In this document: positions 32,922 through 41,128 of the stretch, in pieces
Layout of the letters: each line of letters opens with the position of its first letter
How positions within the stretch are numbered: position 1 is the stretch's first letter
Assembly (NCBI GenBank): GCA_047921455.1
Contig: JBLRWC010000021.1
Location: 1 to 46,852 of the forward strand
Length of the DNA: 46,852 bases
DNA from: XN24 sp047921455
GTDB lineage: Bacteria > Pseudomonadota > Gammaproteobacteria > Steroidobacterales > XN24
Direction of reading: 5' to 3'
Position numbers and translations under genes: made by a program
Notes under the pieces: model-generated
The model's input: the letters and a program-made list of their open reading frames with translations, nothing else
Told to the model about the DNA's origin: nothing
Databases searched by the model: none

Positions 32922-35892
32922 ATGGACACGATCCGCATTCGTGGGGCCCGCACCCACAACCTTAAATCGGTAGATCTTGATCTGCCGCGCGACCAATTGA
33001 TCGTCGTCACCGGGCTGTCCGGCTCCGGCAAGTCCTCGCTGGCTTTCGACACCATTTACGCCGAAGGCCAGCGGCGCTACGTGGAGTCCCTGTCGGCCTA
33101 CGCGCGCCAGTTCCTGTCCATGATGGAAAAGCCGGACCTGGATGCCATCGAGGGCCTCTCGCCCGCGATCGCCATCGAGCAGAAATCAACCTCCCACAAC
33201 CCTCGCTCCACGGTCGGTACGGTCACCGAAATTTATGACTACCTGCGCCTGCTGTACGCACGCGCGGGCACGCCGCGATGTCCCCGGCACGCCGAGCGGC
33301 TCGAGGCGCAGACCGTCAGCCAGATGGTGGACCAGGTACTGGCGCTGCCGGAAAGCACGGGCCTGATGCTGCTCGCGCCCGTCGTGCGGGATCGCAAGGG
33401 CGAGCACAGCAATATCATGGCCGAACTGCGCACCCAGGGCTTCATCCGCGCGCGCGTGGACGGCGAGGTCTGCGAGCTCGACGACCCGCCGAAGCTCGAC
33501 CTGCATCGCAAGCACACCATCGAGGCGGTGGTGGACCGCTTTCGGGTCCGGCCCGATATTGGCTTGCGCCTGGCGGAATCCTTTGAAACCGCGCTGAAGC
33601 TCGCCGACGGCATGGCGACGATCGCATTCATGGATGACCCGAAGCGCACGCCGCTGGTGTTTTCGGATCGTTTTGCCTGCCCGGTCTGCGGCTACAGCAT
33701 CGTCGAACTCGAGCCGCGGCTGTTTTCCTTCAACAATCCCGCCGGCGCCTGCGCCACCTGCGACGGGCTCGGCGTGCAGCAGTTCTTCGATCCCGAGCGG
33801 GTCGCGGCCCACCCCCACCTGTCGCTCGCCGGCGGCGCGATACGCGGCTGGGACCGGCGCAACGCCTATTATTTCCAGCTCATTCGCAGCCTCGCCGAGC
33901 ACTACGAATTCGATCTCGATACGCCTTTCGAACAGCTGCCCGCGAATATCCGCAAGATCATCCTGTTCGGCTCGGGCACAGAGAACATCGAGTTTGCCTA
34001 TTTTGACGGCCGTGGGGGCCTGAAACGGCGCACGCACCGGTTCGAGGGCATCATCCCGAACATGGAGCGGCGCTACCGCGAGACGGAATCCGGCACCGTG
34101 CGCGACGAGCTGTCGAAGTACCTCGGCACGCATCCCTGCCCGGCCTGCAAAGGCACGCGCCTCAACGAGGCGGCCCGCAATGTATTTGTCGCGGAACGCG
34201 GCCTGGCCGATATCACTGCCACTGCCGTCGGCGCCGCGCTGACGTTTTTCAACAGCCTGGAGCTGCCCGGCTGGCGGGGTGAAGTCGCGCGGAAAATCGT
34301 CAAGGAAATCAATGATCGACTACGCTTCCTGGTCGACGTCGGGCTGGACTACCTGACGCTCGACCGCAGCGCCGAGACGCTGTCCGGCGGCGAGGCCCAG
34401 CGTATCCGTCTCGCCAGCCAGATCGGTTCGGGCCTGGTGGGCGTCATGTACATTCTCGATGAGCCGTCCATCGGGCTGCACCAGCGCGACAACCGCCGCC
34501 TGCTGAACACGTTGTTGCACCTGCGGGATCTAGGCAATACGGTCATTGTCGTAGAGCACGACGAGGAAGCCATCGCCACCGCCGACCACGTGGTGGACAT
34601 CGGGCCGGGCGCCGGGGTGCACGGCGGACGCATCGTGGCGCAGGGCAAGCCCGCCGATATCATGGCCAGCAAGGATTCGCTGACCGGTGACTACCTCGCC
34701 GGCCGGCGCAGCATCGCCGTGCCCGCGACGCGCACCCCGCGCCGCAAGGGCAAGGATGCCAACATCGTCATCCGGGGCGCGCATGGCAATAACCTCGCCG
34801 GCCTCGACGTCGCGATCCCGGTGGGGCTGCTGACGTGCGTGACGGGCGTCTCCGGCTCGGGCAAGTCCACGCTCATCAATGACACGCTCTACCTGGCTGC
34901 CGCGCAAAAACTGAACGGCGCGGCCGTGACGCCCTCGCCCTACCAGCGAATCGAGGGACTGCAGCATATCGACAAGGTCATAGACATAAGCCAGAGCCCG
35001 ATCGGCCGCACCCCGCGATCTAACCCGGCAACCTACAGCGGCCTGTTCACGCCCATCCGCGACCTGTTCGCCGGGACCGCCGAATCACGCTCGCGCGGTT
35101 ACAAGGCCGGACGCTTCAGTTTCAACGTCAAGGGCGGTCGCTGCGAGGCCTGCCAGGGCGACGGCGTGCTCAAGGTGGAAATGCACTTTTTGCCCGATGT
35201 CTACGTAGCCTGCGATGCCTGCAAGGGCCAGCGCTACAACCGCGAGACGCTGGAGATCCGCTACAAGGGCAAGAATATCCACGAGATCCTCGAGATGACC
35301 ATCGAAGAGGCGCTGGCGTTCTTTACCAATGTACCGGTGGTGAAGCGCAAGCTGCAGACGCTGATGGACGTCGGCTTGTCGTACGTGCGCCTCGGCCAGA
35401 ACGCGACCACCCTGTCGGGCGGCGAAGCACAGCGCGTGAAGCTCGCCAAGGAGTTGTCAAAGCGCGACACCGGCAAGACGCTTTACATCCTTGACGAGCC
35501 GACTACCGGGCTGCACTTCCACGATATCGCCCAGCTCCTTGGCGTGCTGGGCCGCCTGCGCGACCATGGCAACACCGTCGTGGTGATCGAGCATAACCTC
35601 GACGTCATCAAGACCGCGGACTGGATCATCGATCTCGGGCCGGAAGGCGGCAGCGGCGGCGGCCAGCTCGTGGCGGAGGGCACTCCCGAGACGGTCGCCG
35701 CGAACGCGGCCTCGTTCACCGGCCAGTACCTCGCGCCAATCCTCGCGGCGGCCGCGACGGCCGCGNNNNNNNNNNNNNNNNNNNNNNNNNNNNNNNNNNN
35801 NNNNNNNNNNNNNNNNNNNNNNNNNNNNNNNNNNNNNNNNNNNNNNNNNNNNNNNNNNNNNNNNNAAACCGAAACGCAAGCGGCGCGCCTGA
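32922..35892 (+). CDS. uvrA: Excinuclease ABC subunit A, with assembly gap near its 3' end
   Basis: UvrA is the damage-sensing ATPase of nucleotide excision repair. Two ABC modules are visible: GLSGSGKSSLAF near residue 30 and GVSGSGKSTL around residue 640. The zinc fingers are CPVCGYS..CATC and CEACQGD..CDAC, and the signatures are LSGGEAQRIRLA and LSGGEAQRVKLA. The frame is intact to residue 948, ending in an Ala-rich run typical of UvrA tails, then 100 Ns. After the gap, AAA CCG AAA CGC AAG CGG CGC GCC TGA (35866-35892) reads as a Lys/Arg-rich UvrA-like end with a stop. This requires that the true gap length is a multiple of three. Most of the protein is certain; the tail is inferred. Confidence 0.93.
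35766..35865. other. Assembly gap of 100 Ns
   Basis: Exactly 100 unknown bases, a conventional placeholder for a scaffold join of unknown size. It lies in the Ala/Lys-rich 3' tail of uvrA, where low-complexity GC-rich sequence is a likely cause of the break. A reading frame that crosses it should not be trusted. Confidence 0.98.
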
Positions 35893-35895
35893 AGC

Positions 35896-36267
35896 ATGCG
35901 ACTGAGACTGCCCCTGCTCGTGTTGCTCGTGGCCGTCGCGGTGCTGCTCTCCCAGTGGGCGCCGGGGCCATCCGGCCCCGGCGTGGGACCGGGACCGGAC
36001 GGACTCCCCCCCGAGGCGATCGAGACGCTCCGACTCATAGAGCGCGGCGGGCCGTTTCCGCACCGCCAGGACGGCACGGTATTCCAGAACCGCGAGCGAC
36101 GCCTCCCGGACCGTGCGCCTGGCTATTACCGCGAGTACACGGTGCGCACCCCCGGCATACGCGACCGGGGCGCACGCCGCATTGTCACGGGCGGCGACCC
36201 GCCGGAGGTGTTCTACTACACCGAGGATCATTACCGCAGCTTCCGCGAGATCGAGGCGCCCCGATGA
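35896..36267 (+). CDS. Barnase/T1-family guanyl-specific ribonuclease, exported
   Basis: The 123-residue protein opens with a signal peptide or anchor (MRLRLPLLVLLVAVAVLLSQW) followed by a Gly/Pro-rich linker. The catalytic half then matches barnase well: E80 (YYREYTV, barnase E73), R95 (GARRIVTG, barnase R87) and H112 (YTEDHYRSF, barnase H102). GYYREYTVRTPGIRDRGARR has the same layout as the barnase strands. It therefore should be an active, exported RNase with no delivery or targeting domain. ATG 35896 is 3 bases after the putative uvrA stop. The stop overlaps the next gene, a barstar homologue, as ATGA, so enzyme and inhibitor are co-translated. Confidence 0.88.
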   Translation: MRLRLPLLVLLVAVAVLLSQWAPGPSGPGVGPGPDGLPPEAIETLRLIERGGPFPHRQDGTVFQNRERRLPDRAPGYYREYTVRTPGIRDRGARRIVTGGDPPEVFYYTEDHYRSFREIEAPR

Positions 36268-36707
36268 CTGAGGACGTACCGCGCTGGCGCCTTGGCGACG
36301 CCGCCGACGCCGGCCTGCACCAGGTCATGCGCCACGAGGTCGAGGCACTCTGCGACGCCGGTCGTGCGGCCGGACTACACTGTGCGCGGCTGGATCTCGC
36401 GGACTACCGGAGCAAGGCCGAACTGCTCACGGGCCTCGCGCGGGAATTGCAATTCCCCGCGTGGTTCGGCCATAACTGGGACGCGCTCAGCGATTGCCTG
36501 GATGATCTCGAGTGGCTGCGCGCCAGCGGTTACCTGCTCGTGCTCGAGAATCCCACGGGCCTGGGCAACGCGGCGCCAAAAGATTTTGCCGTCGCGCTGG
36601 AGATCCTCAGGGATGCGGCGCGCAAGTGGCGCGAGCGCGGCACGCCCTTCTGGGTGTTCATCACGGCGCCATCGGGGCACACAATGACGACCAGCAAGGA
36701 GCCGTAA
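36264..36707 (+). CDS. Barstar-family ribonuclease inhibitor
   Basis: The 147-residue cytoplasmic protein carries the barstar fold motif FPAWFGHNWDALSDCL (residues 64-79). Barstar residues Y29, G31, N33, D35 and D39 correspond to W67, G69, N71, D73 and D77, and E76 to E95 (LLVLEN). The D39 equivalent, which plugs the barnase active site, is kept. The N-terminal 45 residues are longer than barstar's. Being next to a barnase-type RNase, it should protect the cell's own cytoplasm from that enzyme. It overlaps the RNase gene by four bases and the antiporter gene by one (TAATG). A long in-frame fusion with uvrA across the N gap is an artefact. Confidence 0.9.
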   Translation: MTEDVPRWRLGDAADAGLHQVMRHEVEALCDAGRAAGLHCARLDLADYRSKAELLTGLARELQFPAWFGHNWDALSDCLDDLEWLRASGYLLVLENPTGLGNAAPKDFAVALEILRDAARKWRERGTPFWVFITAPSGHTMTTSKEP

Positions 36708-38251
36708 TGAACGATGCCGTTGATTCCGAGGCGGCGGGCGCCGGCTCACCTTCCCCGCCAGACATCGAGTTCCGTGGCGGCAAGGCCATGAGCGCGCTGC
36801 CGATCCTGTTTTTCATCGCCTGGGCCATCTTCCAGTCCGGCGTGCTCGGCATCAGCGACACCGCGGGACTGATCGTCGGCATGCTGGTGGGCCTGACGCT
36901 CGGCATGCTGCTGGTGCGCGGCAGCTGGACCGGCTATGCGAACGCGATTTTTGCCGGCATGGCGCAAAAGGTCGCCGTGACCGCGATCGTCGCCTGGCTG
37001 TGGGCCGGCATGTTCGCGGCCACCCTGCAGGCCGGTGGCTTTGTGAATGGCCTGGGCTGGCTGGCCGAGGTGTCCGGCATGGGCCCCGCCGTGTTCCCGG
37101 CTGTCACCTTCGTGCTCGCCGCCCTGCTGGCGAGCGGCATCGGCACCGGCTATGGCACGGTGATCGCCTTTGTCGCGCTGTTTTTTCCGGCGGGCGTGGT
37201 GCTCGGCGCCGATCCGCTGCTGATGTTCGGCGCCATCCTCTCGGGCGCGGTATTCGGTGACAACCTCGCGCCGGTCAGCGACACCACCATCGTCAGCGCC
37301 GTGACACAGGACTCCGACGTCGGCGGCGTCGTCGCCAGCCGCTTCAAATACGCCATCATCGCCGCGACGCTCGCCTTCATGGCCTATCTCGTGGCCGGCG
37401 CCCTGATGACGGGCGCGAGCGTCGACGTCGATGCCGCGGCGCTGTTCAGTGCGCAAAGCAACCCGAGCGGCCTGCTGCTGCTGGTGCCGATGGGCATCGT
37501 GATCTTCAGCGCCATCCGCGGCCGGCATATTATCGAGGCCATTTCCTGGGGCCTGATTACCGCCATTGTCATCAACGTCGTGTTCGGGCTGGCGCCCGGC
37601 AGCGCGATGTTGGTTTTTCGCGTCGCCGAGGACAGCTGGGCCGCCGCCGCGTTCTCGGGCTGGCCGCTCGTCGAGGCGGTGCCGGCCGGCGCCGCGGGGG
37701 TCGGCGGCAGCCTGTATGTGGGCGCCGTCGGTTACGCCGAACTGGCCGTGCTGATTTTGCTGGTGCTGGCCGGGGCGCATGTCATGATCCGCGGCGGCGG
37801 CTTTCGCGCGCTGCAGGACTGGCTGCTCAGCAGGGTCGCGCGCAGCGTGCGCTCCGCCGAGATGACCATGGTCATCGCGACCGCGGGCATCAACGCGGCG
37901 ATCACCATCAACACCGCCGCGCAGATCGCCATCGCGCCTTACATCGCCACCATCGGCAAGCGCTTCAACCTGAACGGCTACCGGCGTGCGAACATCCTCG
38001 ACGCCAACACCTCCGCGTTGGGCTATATCTTTCCGTGGGCGGGGGGCGTGCTGGTCGGTTACACGCAAATGACCGCCCTGGCGGATACCTACGATTGGTT
38101 CACGCCGGCGATGATTGTCGCGCCGATCCAGGCCTGGCCCTGGGTCTTCCATGGCTGGCTGCTGGTCGCCGTATTCCTGTTCGCCGCCTGGACCGGTTTC
38201 GGCCGCGAATACACCACCGACCGGATCAGCAAGGGAGGTGCCAGCCTGTGA
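36707..38251 (+). CDS. NhaC-family Na+/H+ antiporter
   Basis: The 514-residue polytopic inner-membrane protein belongs to the NhaC family, which exchanges sodium for protons (some members carry other substrates). The family motif FGDNLAPVSDTTIVSA is present around residue 180-200, and the second repeat shows the ANILDANTSALGYIFPWAGG stretch. About ten to twelve membrane segments are visible. ATG 36707 overlaps the barstar stop (TAATG) and has AAGGAG ahead of it. The gene following overlaps it by four bases (GTGA), which suggests that the small protein downstream works with it. Substrate cannot be fixed from sequence. Confidence 0.88.
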   Translation: MNDAVDSEAAGAGSPSPPDIEFRGGKAMSALPILFFIAWAIFQSGVLGISDTAGLIVGMLVGLTLGMLLVRGSWTGYANAIFAGMAQKVAVTAIVAWLWAGMFAATLQAGGFVNGLGWLAEVSGMGPAVFPAVTFVLAALLASGIGTGYGTVIAFVALFFPAGVVLGADPLLMFGAILSGAVFGDNLAPVSDTTIVSAVTQDSDVGGVVASRFKYAIIAATLAFMAYLVAGALMTGASVDVDAAALFSAQSNPSGLLLLVPMGIVIFSAIRGRHIIEAISWGLITAIVINVVFGLAPGSAMLVFRVAEDSWAAAAFSGWPLVEAVPAGAAGVGGSLYVGAVGYAELAVLILLVLAGAHVMIRGGGFRALQDWLLSRVARSVRSAEMTMVIATAGINAAITINTAAQIAIAPYIATIGKRFNLNGYRRANILDANTSALGYIFPWAGGVLVGYTQMTALADTYDWFTPAMIVAPIQAWPWVFHGWLLVAVFLFAAWTGFGREYTTDRISKGGASL

Positions 38252-38502
38252 TCAGTCAACTGTTCGCCAACTGGCGCTTTCGCACCACCCGGCCGGTATT
38301 CACGCCCGGGGAGGAAATCCGCGCCTACCTGACCAGCGTCGACCCCGCCAGCGGTGAGGGCGTGGTCCGCATCGGGGACACCGTGCTGGTGGTCAAGGAC
38401 GCGCCGGCCGCACGGCTCGACGAACTGGTTTCGTTACGCGTCGAGAGCTTTGATGCGCAGCGCAGCGTCGGCACGGCCAGGGTCAGGCCGCACGAAGGCT
38501 GA
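38248..38502 (+). CDS. Small TRAM/OB-fold-like protein coupled to NhaC
   Basis: I recognise only a resemblance: the 84-residue protein resembles the small TRAM-like (OB-fold) proteins common in haloarchaea. The pattern is FRTTRPVFTPGEEIRAYLTS, GEGVVRIGDTVLVVKDAP and LVSLRVESFDAQRSVGTARV. It has no signal or membrane segment. GTG 38248 overlaps the NhaC stop as GTGA and is preceded by AAGGGAGG, a strong ribosome site. Close coupling suggests a regulatory or RNA-binding role tied to the antiporter; this is inference. Confidence 0.75.
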   Translation: MISQLFANWRFRTTRPVFTPGEEIRAYLTSVDPASGEGVVRIGDTVLVVKDAPAARLDELVSLRVESFDAQRSVGTARVRPHEG

Positions 38503-38529
38503 AGCAAGGCGTGCTTGCGGTGCCGGGCG

Positions 38530-39744
38530 TCAGGCGGCCAGCCAGCGCCGGACCTGGACGTACACCGCCGGATCACTCAACAAGTCGAGATGACCGAGGC
38601 CGGACCTGACCCAGCGCGCCTGCTCACTGAGGCGCATGGCGAAGCGCTCATCCGCATGGTCTCCGAGCGCGCTGGCCACCGGCACCAGGCCGTCGCCCAT
38701 GAGGCGGGCCGCGGGTGTATCGTGGCGCTCGCCGCGCACCGCGGCGACGGCAAAGCACTCAGTGCCGGCCGGCAGCGGTACCGGCGTCCGGCGCTCCGGC
38801 GGCACCTTGGCGTACCGATCGACGTCGCCCCAGTCGGCATGCAACAGGCTGCCATAACGCAGGTCCGTAATACCGGCGCTGCGCATCCGGCCTAAGCGGG
38901 TAAACGGCACGGTATAGGGCGTACGACCCAGCAGCAGGTCGAATTGATTGCCGGCCCGCTCCAGCGGCGCACCGTGGTGCGGCGTGCCCAAAAATACCAG
39001 CTTGCCCAGCCGCGCCGGCCAGCCGTGGCCGGCTGCCATACCCTGGTAATGGGCGCTACGCGCCACCAGCCCACCCATGCTGTGCGCGACAATGCCCAGC
39101 TCCTCGACCGGCGCAGGCCACTCCTCGAGCAGCGTCTCGAGCAACTCTGCAAAGTCACGGCCGTTATCCGCAATACTGCGGCCGGTATTGTAGTGCAGCT
39201 GCAGCGGCGTGTAGCCCAGCTCGCGCGCCACGGTCGCGCAGTGATCGTGCCCGCCGCGGCCCCAGTGCAGATCGTGCATGCACAGGCCGTGGGCCTGGAT
39301 GAGAATCCGCCCCCCGGCCCCGGGAATCGCGGCGCGGATGGCGCGCCTGTGCAGCGCCAGCGGTCGCCCGTCCTGGCGCAGGCACATCGTAATGGCCAGC
39401 GGATTACCCGTCGCGGCCAGGTGGTCGCCGAGCACGCCGTTGACGATCGCAAGGGCCGTTTCACGCCCCGGCGCCGAGGGACGCGTGCCCGTCAGGGTGG
39501 CGATGGGCCGGAGCGCCAGGTCGAGGCCGTCGCCGACCAGGCGGGTGACGCCCCCCACGCAACGATAGACAAAGCCCGTCAGGCCGCGCGTCTGCTCGTT
39601 GCTCGAGCCGGGCAGGCGCCCTCCGAGGCCGGCGATGGTGCCGTGCATCGCTTCAACGATGCCGGTCACACCCAGGGTTGCATCAACCACCAGCCGGCTG
39701 GCGCCCCGCAGGTCCGCGACGAGATTGTGCTGCGCGCCGCTCAT
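38530..39744 (-). CDS. Alpha/beta-hydrolase lipase, PGAP1-like
   Basis: The 404-residue protein is a lipase-type alpha/beta hydrolase. The nucleophile elbow is AHSMGG (S222). A likely acid is the Asp in LMGDGLVPVASAL, and the His is in GLGHLDLL near the C-terminus. The oxyanion region is LIQAHGLCMHDLHWG. The N-terminal 130 residues (helical, with two Gly-rich hydrophobic stretches) are not part of the core fold and may contact membranes. No signal peptide is obvious. Substrate is unknown. It is convergent with the NhaC operon, with only 27 bases between and a short hairpin (GCAAG/CTTGC) but no U-run. Confidence 0.88.
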   Translation of the reverse strand: MSGAQHNLVADLRGASRLVVDATLGVTGIVEAMHGTIAGLGGRLPGSSNEQTRGLTGFVYRCVGGVTRLVGDGLDLALRPIATLTGTRPSAPGRETALAIVNGVLGDHLAATGNPLAITMCLRQDGRPLALHRRAIRAAIPGAGGRILIQAHGLCMHDLHWGRGGHDHCATVARELGYTPLQLHYNTGRSIADNGRDFAELLETLLEEWPAPVEELGIVAHSMGGLVARSAHYQGMAAGHGWPARLGKLVFLGTPHHGAPLERAGNQFDLLLGRTPYTVPFTRLGRMRSAGITDLRYGSLLHADWGDVDRYAKVPPERRTPVPLPAGTECFAVAAVRGERHDTPAARLMGDGLVPVASALGDHADERFAMRLSEQARWVRSGLGHLDLLSDPAVYVQVRRWLAA

Positions 39745-39763
39745 CGGCGTGGTGCCATGACCA

Positions 39764-39919
39764 TCAGCCAGCCTTGTCGTCGTCGCCAGGCTTGGGACCG
39801 GGCCGCGTGCGCTCGTGAGTATCCTTCTTGTAGTCGCCGATCACGCCTTTCAGAGGGCACATCTGGAAGATTGCGCAGCTCTTGCACCCTGAGGCCAGGG
39901 CAACGGGACATAAAGTCAT
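39764..39919 (-). CDS. 51-residue four-cysteine protein
   Basis: A short reading frame on the minus strand starts at ATG 39919 with GGGGAG 8-10 bases upstream and ends with TGA at 39764. The 51-residue protein has cysteines at 4, 12, 15 and 21 in the order CPVALASGCKSCAIFQMCP. A conserved-looking LKGVIGDYKKD follows, and the tail is Lys/Asp-rich. The Cx7Cx2Cx5C spacing suggests an iron-sulfur or zinc site. I recall similar tiny proteins (CPVA..GCKKC...CPLKGVIGDY) in other Gammaproteobacteria, with no known function. It lies 19 bases upstream of the lipase start on the same strand. It is small enough to be missed by ordinary gene callers. Confidence 0.8.
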   Translation of the reverse strand: MTLCPVALASGCKSCAIFQMCPLKGVIGDYKKDTHERTRPGPKPGDDDKAG

Positions 39920-39994
39920 CTTGGTTCTCCCCTTGCGTCGCATCTCGGCTGGCCGGAAATCGGACCGGGTAAACGCCGGCTCAGCGTAGTGCTT

Positions 39995-41128
39995 TCAGTC
40001 GGCATGGACAATAGCGACAGGGCGGGAGCCGGCATGGACAGGCCTGAAGGTGTTCGCGATCTCGTCCTCGACACCCGCGTGATATTCCGCGGTGACCGCG
40101 TCATAGGCTGCCAGCACTTCCTGTCGCATCGCGAGACGGAGCTCGTGCACGCCCGCGGCCATGGCGGCGAGCAATGCTTCCCGGTTCATGGCCTCGTCGA
40201 TCCGCAGCAGCGCCCAGTCCGTCGCCAGCCAGGCCACTGCGCCGGCCACGACCGCACAGCCGAGCGCATACGGACCCGCCGGCGCACACGCCGTCATGCC
40301 GCCGCCGGCCGCCGCGCCCGCCCTGGCGGCTCCGCGGCCGACCCCGCGCCCAGCCGCGGCACGCCCGGAACCCGCGGCGGTCCGCGCGGCCGCGCCGCGC
40401 CAGGCCGTGCCCGCAGCTACGCCACCGGCCGCCAGCGTACTCAAAGCGATCCGGGTCTCCAGCAGCTCGCGCTCGCGCAACAGCAGTTGCGTCCCGAAGT
40501 CATCGATGGGCACTGCCGCCAGCGGCCCTCGGTCACCAGCCGCCACGGGCGCTGGCACCCGGTACGGCCCCAACCGTTGCGTCAGCCCGGCCAGCCAGCC
40601 CGCGCGCACGTATTCCTGGTGGCTCCGCAGGTCTGCACTAAGCTCATGTGCCAACTCGCCCAGCGCGCCCTCCCAAGCCTCCGCCGGAAACAGGATGTCG
40701 GCCGCCCGCGCGGCGACAAAGTTGTCCTCAGCCAGGCCCAGGCGCGCCAGCGCCGCCATCGACAAGCGCGTATATTCTCCACCCAGGGAGTAATACCAGT
40801 CGCCAAATTCAGGCAACCTGTCGATAACGTCGTCGAACATGCGCTCAAGACCAGCATCCAGTCCGGCTTCCAGCCGGGCCCGTCCGGCCGCGTGCCCGGC
40901 GCTGAAATGCCGCTGCGCAAATGCCGCGATCCATGCCGCGCGCGCCGGATCCAGCCGGTAATAGTCGTCGCCTAACTGGACCTCGAGCCGGGGCGGCGGC
41001 GACCAGGCGTGCTGCGGCTGCGCCAGGGCCAGCCACCCCAGCGCGCCGGCAGCAACCAGGCACAGCAAGGCAAGCAACCCCGTAGGGGCCGCCGGTCCAG
41101 TGCCGTTCTCAATACCAGGCGCGGTCAT
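39995..41128 (-). CDS. Membrane protein of unknown function with Gly/Ala-rich hinge
   Basis: I do not recognise this 377-residue protein. It has an N-terminal membrane segment (about residues 17-37, LLALLCLVAAGALGWLALAQ). A predicted periplasmic domain rich in acidic helices follows (YYRLDPARAAWIAAFAQRHF, WYYSLGGEYTRLSMAALARLGL). A long Gly/Ala run (about 240-285) leads into a second hydrophobic segment (YALGCAVVAGAVAWLATDWALL) and a helical tail ending VAIVHAD. The Gly/Ala run is unlike a normal linker and could insert into membranes. ATG 41128 was chosen over a start at 41218, which would lie far inside the neighbour. It overlaps the next gene by 20 bases, so the two probably act together. 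Confidence 0.75.
   Translation of the reverse strand: MTAPGIENGTGPAAPTGLLALLCLVAAGALGWLALAQPQHAWSPPPRLEVQLGDDYYRLDPARAAWIAAFAQRHFSAGHAAGRARLEAGLDAGLERMFDDVIDRLPEFGDWYYSLGGEYTRLSMAALARLGLAEDNFVAARAADILFPAEAWEGALGELAHELSADLRSHQEYVRAGWLAGLTQRLGPYRVPAPVAAGDRGPLAAVPIDDFGTQLLLRERELLETRIALSTLAAGGVAAGTAWRGAAARTAAGSGRAAAGRGVGRGAARAGAAAGGGMTACAPAGPYALGCAVVAGAVAWLATDWALLRIDEAMNREALLAAMAAGVHELRLAMRQEVLAAYDAVTAEYHAGVEDEIANTFRPVHAGSRPVAIVHAD

Noticed and set aside
32922..36707. A single 1261-residue frame joining UvrA to barstar
   Set aside because: The frame passes through 100 unknown bases; the sequence after the gap is in frame by chance, contains non-UvrA residues, and a UvrA-like tail with a stop exists in another frame.
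36746..38152. 468-residue minus-strand frame over the NhaC gene
   Set aside because: Asp/Arg/His-rich antisense shadow of a membrane protein; no ribosome site or motif.
38503..38529. GCAAG/CTTGC hairpin as terminator between the TRAM-like gene and the lipase gene
   Set aside because: Only five base pairs and no U-run; likely chance.
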